DNA of 64,000 nucleotides. Source: Beroe forskalii. Taxonomy: Eukaryota; Ctenophora; Nuda; Beroida; Beroidae. How positions within the stretch are numbered: position 1 is the stretch's first letter; each line of letters starts with the position of its first letter. The DNA lies in assembly GCA_011033025.1 (NCBI GenBank), contig WFMF01000006.1, positions 868,001 to 932,000 of the forward strand, given 5' to 3'. The notes below the pieces were generated by a model. That model ran no database searches, was not told where the DNA came from, and saw only the letters and a list, made by a program, of their open reading frames with translations. Made by a program: the position numbers and the translations under genes. Shown one piece after another: positions 43,621-55,990 of this stretch.

Positions 43621-44340
43621 AAAAAGGGGTTTTTAGCGATTATCTCGAAAACGGTTCAAAATAGCGACCTGGGACTACAGCCAGCCCAACTAGAATGTGT
43701 CCATTGGCATATAGTAAAGTTACGACTGTAACCCCCTGTGAACTAAATAGTTAAAAATAGGTCTGAGAACGTTTTCAGTAGTTCATAGTCCATAGATTCA
43801 CCAGAAAAAAAACTCCCGGATTCCGAGTTGGAAACCCTTTTTTGGACCCTTTTTCTCCCGGTGGGGCACAAACTTCAACCGGCAATATCTCAGCTAGAGT
43901 TGAGATAAAGGCCATATTGTTGTACATAAGCTATGCAGGATAGCACATCATAGGCACGAAGCATGGTTTCAAAGTCAGCTTTGCTAGTTTTGAGTTATGG
44001 ACGAAAAACCTCTTTTTTAGCCTAAAACCCAAATTTGCCTTTTTTGATAAATAGAATCTGAAGGACCTAGAGAACTCCAACAGGACACTACCTCATGCAG
44101 AATCATCACATTATAGGTAGAACATGGTTTCAAAGTCCTTTCCCTTTCGTTTAAGAGTTATGGACGAAAAACCCCTTTTAGCCCCTCTGTAACCCCAAAA
44201 TTGCCCTAGTCAATAAAATAGAATCTGAAGGACCTAGAGAACTCAACGAGGACATGCAGCTTTACTATCGAATGTGCCATGCACGTTATAGGTGTCGGAA
44301 ATTCATGAAATAACAACGGTTTAAAATGTGAAATTAATGA
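43620..44340. repeat. Further copies of the outer-arm repeat unit
   Basis: 43620-43690 matches the reverse complement of 37790-37840. 43737-43800 matches 37548-37610 directly (GTAACCCCCTGTGAACTAAAT). 43990-44240 contains two copies of GAATCTGAAGGACCTAGAGAACTC about 175 bp apart with the AGAGTTATGGACGAAAAACC motif. Confidence 0.7.
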
Positions 44341-44928
44341 CGTTTAACAGCGTATCTCTTTCATTCTCCTCTCAACTTCTCAACCACCAACTCCGTCTCA
44401 GTCTAATTCCACGATGCATTTGAGCTCAGAAACTCATTACTTTTTGCTTGCCATGAGAATTAGTAAACATGATTTCAAATGAGCTTTTACATATTGCTAC
44501 TGAGAATTCTGCTTTACCTATAGGTACAAAGGCCTGCACCGACAGATTCGTTTTAAACGAGGATTTAATAAAGCTATATTCCTATGCACATAATATTGTG
44601 AATTGTTTTTGACGCTTATTTTTCGAAATTACCGCCAAACATCGGCTCGGAGCGAATTATCATGATTATGCTTTACTGAATTTTCTCATTTCATTTTTCG
44701 AATTTCTTTGCATTATATCTTTATCTGGTTTTAGACACAGCTCTAACTTCTGCTATGCAAATTATCTTGGCTTTGCTGTGTGTGATTTCCTTGTCAAAAA
44801 TAATTCGGCAAACTGTTTGAAATTTTGAATGGCCAGTCTTTCAGGTCCTGATAATTGCCTTTATTTTACTATTTTATGTTTATTAATTTACTAAGGGATT
44901 AATAATTAAACCCCTCTTGCCTCTGCAG

Positions 44929-46280
44929 GATGTTCCTGCTAATAACGAAGTTGTAAAAAGGTGGATTGCTTCTTCAAAGCTTGCTGTGAATGCTGTTCAG
45001 AGTATTAAAATCATGAAAAAGGTTAGGCTTATTTATATTGAAACCTCCAGCCCCCAATATTATTATAGCTCCTGATTCTTGAATAATATGAAGCTAAGCA
45101 CTGCTGTATCTACAACTTAATTTTCAAATTTTCATTAAAATGATTAGCTATAAATAGAAAGGCCCCTTGAGCGCCTCCTTACGATAGCTGCAATTTTCCA
45201 GTGGGAGGACTTATCCACCGCTTATGTAACCAGTTCAATTCAGCTCAATTATACAACTTCACTTCTTGCTAACAATGCTCCTGGACAGTAGTGCTTGCTA
45301 TGTATAGCTTTGTATTAGATTCGTGCGGTTTTCTATCGTTAGGCAGTCGGCAGAGCTAGCAGCTTTTTGTTTTTGACTACTGGCGCAAGAAATTCCAGTA
45401 CAGTACTTTTGGCAGTATCCAATCTTTCACCGTCGAACTAAAAAAGAAATAATTGTACCATGGAAAAGAGCTTTTTGCCGGATACTTAATAAAAAGCTGT
45501 ATCTAGGAGAAATGATTCTAATATTCTTTCATTTTAATATCGAATTCCACAACCGTTTCAACATACGCCGTTAAATTGACATTTCATCTTCCCTAGAGAA
45601 GTGTACCGGTCGCGGCTGCTGTACCAGTGAAACTGCCACCAGAAGCAGCACCCGCCACTCAATTCTCCCAGAAATCACTGTTCTTAGCTTTCCTGGCGGG
45701 AAAGAAGTTCAAATCATGTCTTGAACGCAACAAAGCAATGGTTAGTTACTTTGAATTACGTTTGATAACTTATGTCCCTCAAAAATTATTTTCCAACGAT
45801 GGAAATGACGGATTTCTAATACTGTAATCTTACCTTATATCTTAAAGTTCTGATAGTTCATTTAATTGTTAAATTGGGGAAATAAGATAATTGACCTCAT
45901 ACATCCAAATAACAGCAGTTTCGTCCTTGCTGCAGGAAGAAACGCCGCCTCCTCGAAGTCGTAAAACCCGCAAAAAGAAATCCCGGGAAGCACCCGTAGA
46001 ACGGGTCTCCGAAATCCCGCTGCCCTCGTTGGAACGAGTCCAAATGCACATAGCCCGAGTCAAGGTCCTGGTGGGGCAGGGCGGATCTACTGCTGCCCGT
46101 TACCACGCTGCTGCACTGACCCACCACCAGCTGCAGACCCGCTCAGAAACCTCCACTCCTAGACGAGGTGCTAGTGTGGAGATGGGGTACAAGAGTCCTT
46201 TCCCTGCCCTCAAGAGGAGGAGACAACCGGTAAAGCCGGGGGAGGAGAAGATATACTCACAGATCATTTCCAAGAGATGA
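44929..46280 (+). CDS. Unidentified basic protein, three 3' exons
   Basis: Exons 44929-45021 (31 codons), 45597-45740 (48 codons) and 45936-46280 (114 codons plus TGA) have good acceptors (CTCTGCAG, TTCCCTAG, TTGCTGCAG) and donors (AAG|GTTAGG, ATG|GTTAGT), all phase 0. The protein has a helical start (VVKRWIASSKLAVNAVQSIKIMKK), an Ala/Pro-rich linker and a hydrophobic-basic helix (FLAFLAGKKFKSCLERN). Then comes a strongly basic stretch (RSRKTRKKKSRE) that looks like a nuclear localisation or RNA/DNA-binding tail, and a C-terminal region rich in basic and polar residues. I do not recognise the family. The 5' end is missing; the exon at 29720 is a candidate. The gene converges on the receptor kinase, stops 454 bp apart. 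Confidence 0.7.
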
Positions 46281-46734
46281 GGGGTCAGACATAGGGAGTG
46301 ACTGAGTTCAGGTGAATTTGTTATGGAGAGGCGTAAGATTTGATAGCCAGGAATCGTATATCAGCAGACTTCAATGGTACTTCGGACTTGTCGAGAATAT
46401 TATATGAGTGACTGTTACTGTAAGGTTATGGAATGACTTTCATGAGTGGGAGGGGTTTAAATTCCCCAGACTTTGCGCTAACAGAGGGATAGGCTCATTT
46501 TGATATGTTGATAGCATTCTAGAACACAAACTAAGGAAATATTCATAGCTGAAATTTAAACATCATTGAGCAAAACGATATACAGTTACACACGTTTTGA
46601 AATTTATTTTGAATGATCACAGGGCTGACCGTGGAATCTAAACTCTACAGATAAACATTAAACATGCAAAAATCTATTAAATTCATAATTTACAATTGGC
46701 TCAAAAGGAGAAAAGGGAGCCAATAACTCAATAA
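46281..46734. other. Convergent 3' intergenic space
   Basis: 454 bp between the TGA of the + strand gene and the stop of the - strand kinase gene. AT-rich, presumably both 3' UTRs. No further gene. Confidence 0.5.
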
Positions 46735-49700
46735 TCACTGCGGTTTCATCTGAATATCAATTTCCTCCTGACTTACATCCACACTAACTTTCAACACTTG
46801 CCTGCTACTCACAGACTCCTTCTCATTCCTCAAACTATAGCTATTCTCAATGACCAACCCATTGACACTCCCATTATTAGTAACCCTCCCACATTCCTCC
46901 TCTTCTTCATCAGGATGTAGCTCTAAATCCAGGGCTTCCCCTCCATCCTCAATATCCTGGATGCTCACCGCCACCCAGTCCTTGATGACGTCATCATCTT
47001 CGTCATCAGTGTCAGGAGGCGTGGGTGGAACGTCGCAGAGAACGTAATCAGACTTCTGAATTCCCAGGTTTTCGTCCCGTTCATCCACCATCAACTGGTC
47101 CAACTTGAACTTGATGTCGCAGAAGTGACCTCTCATTTCGGGCCGGGCAGACCAGCATTTCTCAGCTATACTCCACGCAGTTTCGCTGCAGCAAGGGGGC
47201 CGGTTCATTCTCAGACCCTCCAACAGATTATCAATGACGAGGTGATCAGGCCAGCCTGGGTAGGGCTGTCCTCCCATGGAGAATACCTCCCACATAAAGA
47301 CGCCGTAGGACCAAACATCACTCCACTTGGACCACATCTTAGGGTCTCCTTTTATCTCCGGAGCAGTCCACCTGAGTCGGAACATCCTCTGCCTGTCTGC
47401 CACGCTATCTCCAGATCCCACATAGGAACCGTTGAACAGCATCCTGCTTTGCCCGAAGTCACATATCTTGAGTGTCAGGGATCCATCAGATTCCTCCTTC
47501 AGCAAGATATTGTCTGCTGCCAAATCTCTGTGTATCAGATCGAAACTGTGGAGGAAGTCCATGCCTGACGAAACTTGCCAACAGAAGTTAAGTAAGTCGC
47601 CCGTCGTGAGGATGGTGTCTCTAAACTTGTCCATTGCCGGTCCCTGCCTCGTCATTTTCCCGTGAATACTATCGTTGTAAGCACTGCTGGTGCTGCCGCC
47701 TCCCCCCGGCTTATTGCCTCGTGACAGCATCCTCTCACGAGGGGGAGCCAGAGTCACCTTGTTCTCCAGACTCGAGTGACTGAGGAGTCGGCTCTCCGTT
47801 CTTTCGTGGCTGTGTGGAGAGGCGCACTGATCACACGATCCGTCAGTGCAACAAACCTCGCACTTGTCACCGCCAGTTGACTCCTGAGTGTCACCTGATC
47901 TGACACCATGACACTCCCCGTTACCAGTTCTCCTAACGCCAGATCCATGATTATTCTGCCAACTCACCCTCTTTCCTTCCGAGCAGAGTGTCGTACCCTT
48001 CTTAGCCTCCTCTGCTGTCATGGTACGGTTATCTATCTGAATCCTGATCTGTCTGAGGTATCTGGTCAGGTTGATCAGACACAGCTCCAACACAAGGATG
48101 TAAGGCGGAGCGTCCACCACGTAACCGTACATTCTTAGCACGTTCCGGTTCACACTCCGACCTGTTTGGATTTGCTTCATCATGTAAATCTCAGCTTTCA
48201 TCGCTTTCTTAGCGTCCTTGATGTTCTCCACGTTGGCTGAACAGTTCTCAATTTCATCAACTTTAGTCTTGAGGATCTTTAGAGCCACCTCATACTGCTT
48301 GGTGAGCTCCTCCTTATCATCGACTTTAACTTTCAGCTTCCCCTCGAAGATGTACCCAAAGTTCCCCCGGTCCACGTACCTCTCCTTGGAAATAGCGTCC
48401 CTCGGCAGCTCCCCTCCCAAGAGGGCGTCCTCTTCGCTGGGGATGTGGGTGTGGGTGGGTGGGATGCAGTGGGCGCGCACCCACAGCCGCCACAGCACCG
48501 CCAGCCCGCCGCCCAGCAGGAGCAGGGCGAGGGGCAGGATGGTGGACAGCACGAGGGTGTTAACGCTGACCGAGGGGGGAGGCGGAGTGGGAGGGGCACA
48601 TTCTGTGATGTCATCACGAGGCGTGACTCGTTGGTAGAACCCGTCGCAGGATTTAGTCCACCGGCACGTGCTGAGGGCTCCACTGGGTCTGTCTGGATCG
48701 TGCAGGAAGTAGAATAGGTAGCTTCTGTTGGTGTGCAGAACGAGGGAAGAGGGACTGGGGTGGACGCAGTTTAGTCTGAAGTTGTCACAGCATGTCTCGT
48801 TGATTTCTCCGTCTTCTTCCCTGCTCATAAAACAAGCTTTTAGAGAAATTTTTTCTGGAGCAAATTTAACCTTGACTGATTCTGTGGTCGTGTTTGTGAT
48901 CCCGCATTCAAACTCCATGGAAATGTTAACGGATGTGTTTGCATTGGGAAAATACCTGCAAGTGGTCCTAGGTCTGATATCCAGGGTTGCTATTTCACTC
49001 GAATCCATGCCATAGACCGGTACAGATTGTTGACTTGCTGGAATCTCAAACATGTACCCCGCACCCAGCTGATATACACACTTTATACCTAATTCGTCAT
49101 CCTGGTAACAGGACTTCCAGGAAGTGAGCTGATTCTGGTTGGCTGACCTCGCTCTGACATCATCAACAGTCAATGTCAGAAGCTTGTATGGATCATCTGG
49201 AAACCCTTCTATCCAGGGTTCATCATCATAGCCTGGAAGTGGAATACCTGGAGCATAGATAGGAGCGGAGGGGTACAAGTATACTAAAGGGGCTAGGACT
49301 CCAGTGTCACTGATCCAGTCTGATTGCAACGGATAGGGGTAGAAAGTGACTCCTGTAGCATTCACAGGGTCGAATGATACCTTTCCCTGCCAGAGATTTG
49401 ATGAGGTACAACACGACTCTGCAGTGAACATGACCACTTTAACCACGTACTCAAACCAGGGGTACAGCCCTGAGAAAGTGCAGTTCAGATCGTGCGATAC
49501 GTCAGCTGTCATAGTGCTATTCTCTGAAACCCGTTCTAGCAAGGTGACGTGAGAAAGAGTTGAGTTGGGTAGGTCCAGGATGGAAACAGTGAGCGCAGCA
49601 ACCTGACCCGGGACTTCGTTAATCATAACACTCGGCTGAGTCTCACACTCAACATCGCACGACGAGGTGGGAGAGTCGATGAAACTCTGGCATGTGTCCA

Positions 49701-50054
49701 AACAGATGACGTCATCAGGGGAACAGAAGAGAGCGGACAGGAGTGGAGAGAACAGGCACGAAGAAGGGTGCAGAGTGGGGGACAGCTGGGGTTAGTTGGG
49801 AACTGAAAATAGGGGGATTCAAACAAACCAAAATCGCGGTTTTCAGTTTTCAATAGCTGGATAACCATTGAATTTTATAACGGATGAATGTCATCCTTTG
49901 AGTATCTCACATTGGAATTGTGACTTACCTTCGCTGAACAAAGCCTTCGACAATTTGCAAGTTTCAGAGCGTAATCCTTATCATCATTGGACTGGACAAC
50001 AGCTGTAAGGAACACGAAAAAACTGATCACGTTACACTGTACAACTGATATCAT
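46735..50054 (-). CDS. Receptor tyrosine kinase, two exons
   Basis: Exon 1 is 50054-49929 (42 codons, ending AAG|GTAAGT) and exon 2 is 49785-46735 (after AACCCCAG), joined in phase 0 to give about 1058 residues. MISVVQCNVISFFVFLTAVV is a signal peptide. The ~430-residue Cys-rich ectodomain has many N-x-S/T sites. A transmembrane helix (ILPLALLLLGGGLAVLW) lies near 450-474. The kinase has a shortened glycine loop (DRGNFGYIFEG, ~515), VALKILK lysine, a long (~130-residue) Cys/Ser-rich kinase insert, HRDLAADN (~792), DFGQS, WTAPEIKG and SDVWSYGVFMWEVFS. The tail contains SDYVLCDVPPTPP. HRDLAA-N and WTAPE mark a tyrosine, not Ser/Thr, kinase. The ligand class is not recognised. Confidence 0.9.
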
Positions 50055-51290
50055 TCAGGAAATATGAGTGGATCGCATGGCAATAAATTACCACACATTT
50101 AATATATGCAGCTACGGCAAACTGATTTGAAATTTATCTCCAAGGTCAGTGAAGGTTAGATGCGTTTAATATAAAGAGTGTGACAGGATGTGATAATGAC
50201 CTTGAGTTCGTTAGACTTGAAATCCTACACCACAAAATATTGGTATATTTACCGTACGTGCACGTTCAGGTATTCTGAGATCTTAGCAACTTTACAGCGT
50301 GTTTGACAGTGATGATCAAAGCACGTTTAATTTCACAAATTGGATTCGGTACTTTCAGTTTTGAGTTATTTAACGGCAGAGGTCCGTGATGATCGCATGA
50401 TGTGGGAATTTAAGGATTTAAGTTTCTGTCTCCATAATTCAACAACATGAATTCATTTAATAAACATTTTACTGCATAAACCCGCAATTAAATAAACATT
50501 TTCGGGTTTATAGTACATAATGATAAACCCGCTTTTATATGATGTCACTAGTGATAAACTCGAGTACGTAGCCGAGGAGTTTATCATGTATAAGCCCGAG
50601 GGTTTATAATTGTGGCATCAAATATCAGAGCATCAGAGCAGGTTTATAAATACAATAGTAGTATAATCATACTTTACCGTGATGTCTCGACTTTTTGAGG
50701 TTCAACGTATTACGCCGCGCTTAGGTACTTTTTGCGGCGCGTGATAGCACACAAATGTGCTTTACTATGTTATTGTTATGCAAAGAAAGCACATTTGCGC
50801 GCTTTCACGCGCGACAAAAAAGTACACTGGCGCGGCTTAACACGTCGTGTCTCGAAATGTCGAGACACCATGGCACATCATGTCGGTAATAGTAGATTAG
50901 TACACTAGTAGAACGTTGGTAGAACAGCTTGAGGTATATGAATATCACTTACCAGTGAAATAGTACCCTTAGAACACTGCTAATTCAATCAATTAACCGT
51001 AATTGATATATTGATTACATTGGGCAGCAAATCATTTACATTTGTCGCATGATTTGGATTTTGATATTACTTGATGCAGCGATGATATTGATGATATCGA
51101 AATATATCGATTTGGACGGCGAAAATCTGTTTTTGAAAGTTTCAATTTCGAAATTTTGGGATTATTTTTCGAAAAAAATCTCCACGTTTTTGCTCAACCG
51201 AAGTTGTACTAAAACATTTTTACCTATTATTCACAAATTGTGGTGCCAAATATCACTCGGCATAGCTGATTATCTTTTAAACAGTTTTAG
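50055..51290. promoter_or_regulatory. Divergent intergenic region between the kinase and UGT-like genes
   Basis: About 1.2 kb separates two divergently transcribed genes, so both promoters are expected here. It contains repeats of TAAACCCG/CGGGTTTAT (50470-50620) and an inverted-repeat element (50680-50880). No core promoter motif can be assigned with confidence. Confidence 0.4.
50680..50880. repeat. Inverted-repeat MITE with GCGC-rich arms
   Basis: GATGTCTCGACTTTTTGAGG...CGCCGCGCTTA...AGTAC on the left is mirrored by AGTACACTGGCGCGGCTTAA...CGAAATGTCGAGACA on the right, around GCACA(A)ATGTGC motifs. A related, more decayed copy lies at about 54045-54180 (GTCGAGTGATAGCGTGC...AGTACTCAAGCGCGTCGTAAT). 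Confidence 0.7.
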
Positions 51291-52871
51291 ATGAACAGCC
51301 CCTCCCTCCTCCTCTTCTTCCTTATTCCTTGTCTCACAGCTCACAATATCCTCGTTATCACCCCCTGGAATGAAGGAGGACACTTCTCTTTTCCCCTAAA
51401 CATCGCAACTACGCTCTCAAACTCCGGACATAACGTTACCTTCCTATCCTTCCTCCCCCAACCTGAATTTTCTGTACCTGGTCATGTGAATCATGTGGTG
51501 GCTAAGACTGTTTCCAGTGAAATAAGGGGACTGGAGTATCTGAACGAGGTTGCTGTGAAGTCCGGGGCTCTGGATGGCCCTTCGGAAAAGATGATATTCA
51601 GGAGTATTGTTGGAAGTCCAGAAATGTTGGAGGAAACGTTGAAACAGCTGAAGATACGTTTTGATTATGTTATGAGCGAAGAAATGGACACGTTGATTAG
51701 AACGGGTGACTTCAATCTGTTGATTGTTGAAGAAACCATTTACCACCCAGTTGCCGTCTTAGCGCGTCGGTATGGCATTCCTCTGGCCACAGCAATGCCT
51801 GTGGTGGATCACCAGCGGGCAAGGAACGAACAGAACCTACCCGTGTTGCTAGCAAGTGAGGCCTCCCAGTTCCTCAACCTCCGGAACTCCGCCCCTCCCA
51901 CTTTCCTAGAACGGGCGGAGATGCTACTGGAGCTCGGAAACTTTGCAGTGAAGTTCCTGCCCAGAATCCTCGACATGATGTCTGGCTACATAGCTGAGGA
52001 GGAAGGGCTGAGTGGGATTACTGATCTGGATACAGTCACGCAGTTGTATCTGAATAACGATCACCCGGCCCTATCCTTTCCCAACCTCAAGGCTCCGAAC
52101 ACACTGAACCTGGCTGGGATAGGGTACAGTGATGACTTTATGTTCTCTGAAGAGGACCAGTGGATGATGGGTGTCATTGGGGGTGGGAGGAGGGTGGTTC
52201 TTGTTTCGCTAGGACACCTGGCGTTCTCACTTGAGCATTACGAGCCCATCTTTGGGGAGGATTTCCTACAGACACTCCTGAGCCTACAGGATGACATTTC
52301 ACTGGTAGTTCAAAGCAAGAGGGAGTACCCTGACATACCACATACCTTCACCAGAGAACAGCTGCCTTTACAAGCATTGCTGGCCAGCTCTTACATAGCC
52401 CTGTTCGTTTCATCCTGTGATAACGATGCTAAGATAGATGCTATCCTACACAATGTACCGCTGCTGTGCATCCCACTGTTTGCTGACCAGTACTTCAACT
52501 CACTCATGGTTGTCAGGCATGGGTTCGGTGAAATGCTGGTTAAGGAGGATTTGTCAGGGTCAAATTACGACATGCTGAAGAACACAGCCGGGAAGATGCT
52601 GGCTAATCTCCCCAAATACCGTGAGAAAATGGCCACCGCTTCCCAGGCTGTCGTCCGAGCCCCAACATCCCCAGGGGATACACTGGTGTTCTACTGTAAC
52701 CTTCTGATGGAGTTTGGGAATCTTGATTATTTGAGGAATCATGTGATTCTGCAGCAAAATTTCCTTCAAGTACAAAATCTCGATGTTTTTGGTTTGTTGG
52801 GTTTCACAGGGTTCTTTGGGTGCATAATCATGGGGGTTATCTGTACGAAGATGCTTCCGCTGTTGCTTTAA
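51291..52871 (+). CDS. UDP-glycosyltransferase-like protein, single exon, signature degenerate
   Basis: 526 residues, the usual length for animal UGTs. There is a signal peptide (residues 1-17), then HNILVITPWNEGGHFSFP, keeping the histidine near residue 31 where UGTs have their catalytic base. There is a GT-B-like C-terminal half and a C-terminal hydrophobic segment (LLGFTGFFGCIIMGVICTKML, ~498-522) ending without the usual long basic tail. The donor-binding signature, normally rich in Trp-Pro-Gln and His-Cys-Gly-x-Asn-Ser, reads LPLQALLASS then FVSSCDNDAK, while PLFADQYFN is kept. So it probably folds like a UGT in the ER membrane, but conventional UDP-sugar transfer is doubtful. An upstream in-frame ORF at 51049 is separate. 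Confidence 0.85.
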   Translation: MNSPSLLLFFLIPCLTAHNILVITPWNEGGHFSFPLNIATTLSNSGHNVTFLSFLPQPEFSVPGHVNHVVAKTVSSEIRGLEYLNEVAVKSGALDGPSEKMIFRSIVGSPEMLEETLKQLKIRFDYVMSEEMDTLIRTGDFNLLIVEETIYHPVAVLARRYGIPLATAMPVVDHQRARNEQNLPVLLASEASQFLNLRNSAPPTFLERAEMLLELGNFAVKFLPRILDMMSGYIAEEEGLSGITDLDTVTQLYLNNDHPALSFPNLKAPNTLNLAGIGYSDDFMFSEEDQWMMGVIGGGRRVVLVSLGHLAFSLEHYEPIFGEDFLQTLLSLQDDISLVVQSKREYPDIPHTFTREQLPLQALLASSYIALFVSSCDNDAKIDAILHNVPLLCIPLFADQYFNSLMVVRHGFGEMLVKEDLSGSNYDMLKNTAGKMLANLPKYREKMATASQAVVRAPTSPGDTLVFYCNLLMEFGNLDYLRNHVILQQNFLQVQNLDVFGLLGFTGFFGCIIMGVICTKMLPLLL

Positions 52872-53010
52872 GAGGTTCAAAACAGAGAAAAATTGATTAA
52901 TTTCGCCCTGTTCTGTTGTAGTACCGATGACCAATCGACAAGGCATCCTTAAAATTAAACCAAAAAATTCCCATTGAGTGTGGCTGACGTATGGTATATA
53001 TTCGTTTTTT

Positions 53011-53132
53011 GGTCATTCGAGCGAATTACTGCGGGAGACTACCATAGGTTCTCCTGGAGGACTTGTAGTCGTACTACTCCCGAGGGCCGAGGGACTCCCG
53101 GGATTCTCCCACAGTAATTCGCTCATATGACT
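53011..53132. mobile_element. Short MITE related to the hAT-like element at 30530
   Basis: Left end GGTCATTCGAGCGAATTACT and right end AGTAATTCGCTCATATGAC match the terminal sequences of the 538-bp element, with a collapsed GGGAGACT-type interior. A clean target duplication was not found. Confidence 0.75.
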
Positions 53133-55990
53133 TATGACCTTTTTTCATTTATTGATTTGAATTCAAGAGACAATAAAATACATCTTTTTAAGTGCAGTTA
53201 AATGAAGGATTCATTATTGATCATTCTAACTCGTTATTCAAATAAATTAATTGGTTTAAATATCATATAAAACTTCCGAATCTTCATGATCGGTGAACCT
53301 TGAACTCTTTATTAAACATGTTAGAAGGTAAAGATCAGATTTCTAACATCATATCCTGAACTAAAATTGAAAACCGTAGATAGAAATTCCTTTAAAATCG
53401 GGTTTAAACTGTTATAAATTCCTTGAAAACAGAAAATGGGGAAACTTTACTATTTGAACATTATGATTGTAACTTTAAAGTTCAGTGATATCCCAGTATT
53501 TGATTATTGGCCTACACCGCATCCGATTTACTTTTATTAGAAGTAGGAAGTGTATCATTCCTTACTTTGAAATTACTGTACACTGCCAATTATCACTATC
53601 AGGATTCAACTGCGCCGATTTAAGAAAAATGCGTGTATTTTTTGTCCAATTGTAGGCATCAAACCACTGAGATATCACTGTCAGAAGAGAATAATCTAGG
53701 AGAATTAAAATAAATATATACGAAAACCGTGTATTAAGAAGCTAGAAGGGTTAGTGACTTGAACTACGCAATCATAACAACCTCGACACACTCCACCTTC
53801 GATCAAAGAATTTATCATATATTACCACATTTCATGCTCTCGGGTCTATCAATTTTAGCAACAAATCTATATTGATGAGTTTCAAGTATATGTAATCTTT
53901 GTTGTGATATTTCGTTATGAAATTTCTGACTTTATAATCTGTCGTTTCATTCGTCTTGAAATTAGCCAATAATGCTATGCAATACTGGTGGGATTATTAT
54001 ATCTTTAAGTTTCGATGAACCTTAAAACCTTTGACAAGGTGTTACCAACACTCCTGTGTCGAGTGATAGCGTGCTTTCGCGCATGATGCTTAGCGATGAT
54101 TTGCGCGCTGTCACGCGCCCTAAAAAGTACTCAAGCGCGTCGTAATATGCCGTGCCTCGTTCTGAACGAAAGTTTTGTGCTTATTCGAGGGGGATAAGGT
54201 ATAAAATATCTATCAAAATTATAACGTAATTATACAGAAGTGATCATAATCTTCGAATAATTCTGTTCGGGAACGTACGATACAATTACACGTGGAAAAT
54301 ACCAGCATTAGACCAAGATTTGCCAGACGTTGTCTGATCCATTATTTTAGAAGGGGCCAGGCAACGTCTGGTAAATCGAGATGGGAAGAATTCGCAGTGT
54401 GATATAAAAAATCTGGCAGTTATTTCCGTTTCGATTAAAGAATCACTGTATAGGTAAATTTTTGTCCACAATCTTGGTAATTGTTTCTTCGTGATTGATT
54501 GTTTTGAAGGACATAGGTTGTTGGTATAAATAATATCAAATATACTAAATATTAGCTTGTGGAGTTGAGTTTTTTGAAAACATCGAATGTGAGCAATAGC
54601 ACGTATTGTACAGTGCGTCCGTGGGCAGTGGCTGATCCGTGGGTGCACCGGAACACTGGCGTCCATCACGCGTTGGCCATCGATCACACGTGGCCAGTAA
54701 CGCGTTAGATTACAGATAACGCGTCACACCAGGTCACGTGTCAGCGAGGTACGCGATAAGGGGCGTGGGAAGATAGGGTTCGAGTTTGGAAACGTTGGAA
54801 GTGATCCCTTGTAAGATGCTGATCTTGCACAAGTGTTGAAGTGAGAAAGGGTTCACGAACGCTGAAATATTCTTAGGGTTAAGAAGAGGTAGAGGCATTT
54901 TACAATATTATGTTCAATCGTATGGCGAAAAAATTATGCCAATTTCGTGGCGAACTGGAAAAATCTCAATTTTATTGAATCTTAAAAGACGATTCTTGTC
55001 CGTGATTTCTTGTCCGTGATGTCTCACAACTTCATGATACCCTAGATACGAAAATAGGGCCGCTTCGCAGTTGCATCGCCACAAAAAGCCTTCATGTGTC
55101 AGCGACACTCCCTCGAACGACCGAAAATTTTGAATTCCAGGAATTTGTGTCAAGGAATACAATCATAAGTACCCAATTTGGAGTTCGTTGACAGCCCTAA
55201 GTCCGGTTATTATTGCCCACAAAATTTCCATCTCACGATTGCGGGCGCTCAACGAACTGCTATGTGTGCTCATCAGTAAATAAGAGAGGTAGTAAATAAG
55301 GTTGTAGATAGGGTTTTCAAAACCCCAAAATAATGCTTTTGAGGGATTTCCTTTGATTTATTGTGGTCCCAGCACTCAAAAATGATATAAAACAGCGTTT
55401 CCTGAAATGGAGACTTTCTTAACTTGGGATTCAGAGTTCAGATCCCTTTTTACTAGCCCTATAGAATACCCTATTGACGAGGTAGGGTAGTAAATAGGGT
55501 GGTAAATAAGATGTTTATAAGGGAATAAACCCCGGAATCATGATTATAGACTCCTTTATTGGACTTGCAGTAGTCTAAACACTCGAAATAGATAACAAAC
55601 AGATTTCCTGATGTAAAAAATTCTTAAGTTTGCATCACAACCCTTTTTACTACCCTATTGACGAGGTCCTATTGACTGATGAGCACACATATGCCGAACT
55701 CCGATCCAATTAACAATGCGGCAGGCCGGACGTACGTGCGCGCGCTGCACGCGCGTCTTTTAAAAGTGCGGTAGGCCTTTTTGCGCAACAGAAAAATGTC
55801 GTTGGGATTAGCGCGCTACATTTTAGTAGCACAAAGCAACTTAAAATAACTCACACAATGGAAACTGTTCAAGTAACTGTGTGAAATGATTGGTGAACAT
55901 GTGGCAACCGAATCGGAAACAATTTGGTCGGAAAATACATGGGCCTGGTTGGACATAAGTCGCGTGTTGATCAGTCAATGTCAAAACAAT
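53133..55990. other. Intergenic, no gene supported
   Basis: AT-rich. Contents noticed: the decayed GCGC-rich MITE at 54045-54180; a CAGACGTTGTCTGA-centred foldback at 54310-54375 resembling the sequence at 63945-64000; an ACGCGTTA/CACGTG-rich stretch at 54655-54770. Near-duplicate text GGTAGTAAATA(A/G)GG...TTTTACTACCCTATTGACGAGG lies around 55290-55680, bounded by repeated GATGAGCACAC. Open frames on the minus strand here show no domain or splice support. Confidence 0.5.

Noticed and set aside
48218-48717. Plus-strand ORFs over the receptor kinase (90-139 codons)
   Set aside because: Antisense shadows of the transmembrane/juxtamembrane region, with no domain content.
54286-54687. 133-codon minus-strand ORF
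   Set aside because: Cys/His-rich by chance, overlaps a foldback element, no splice or domain evidence.
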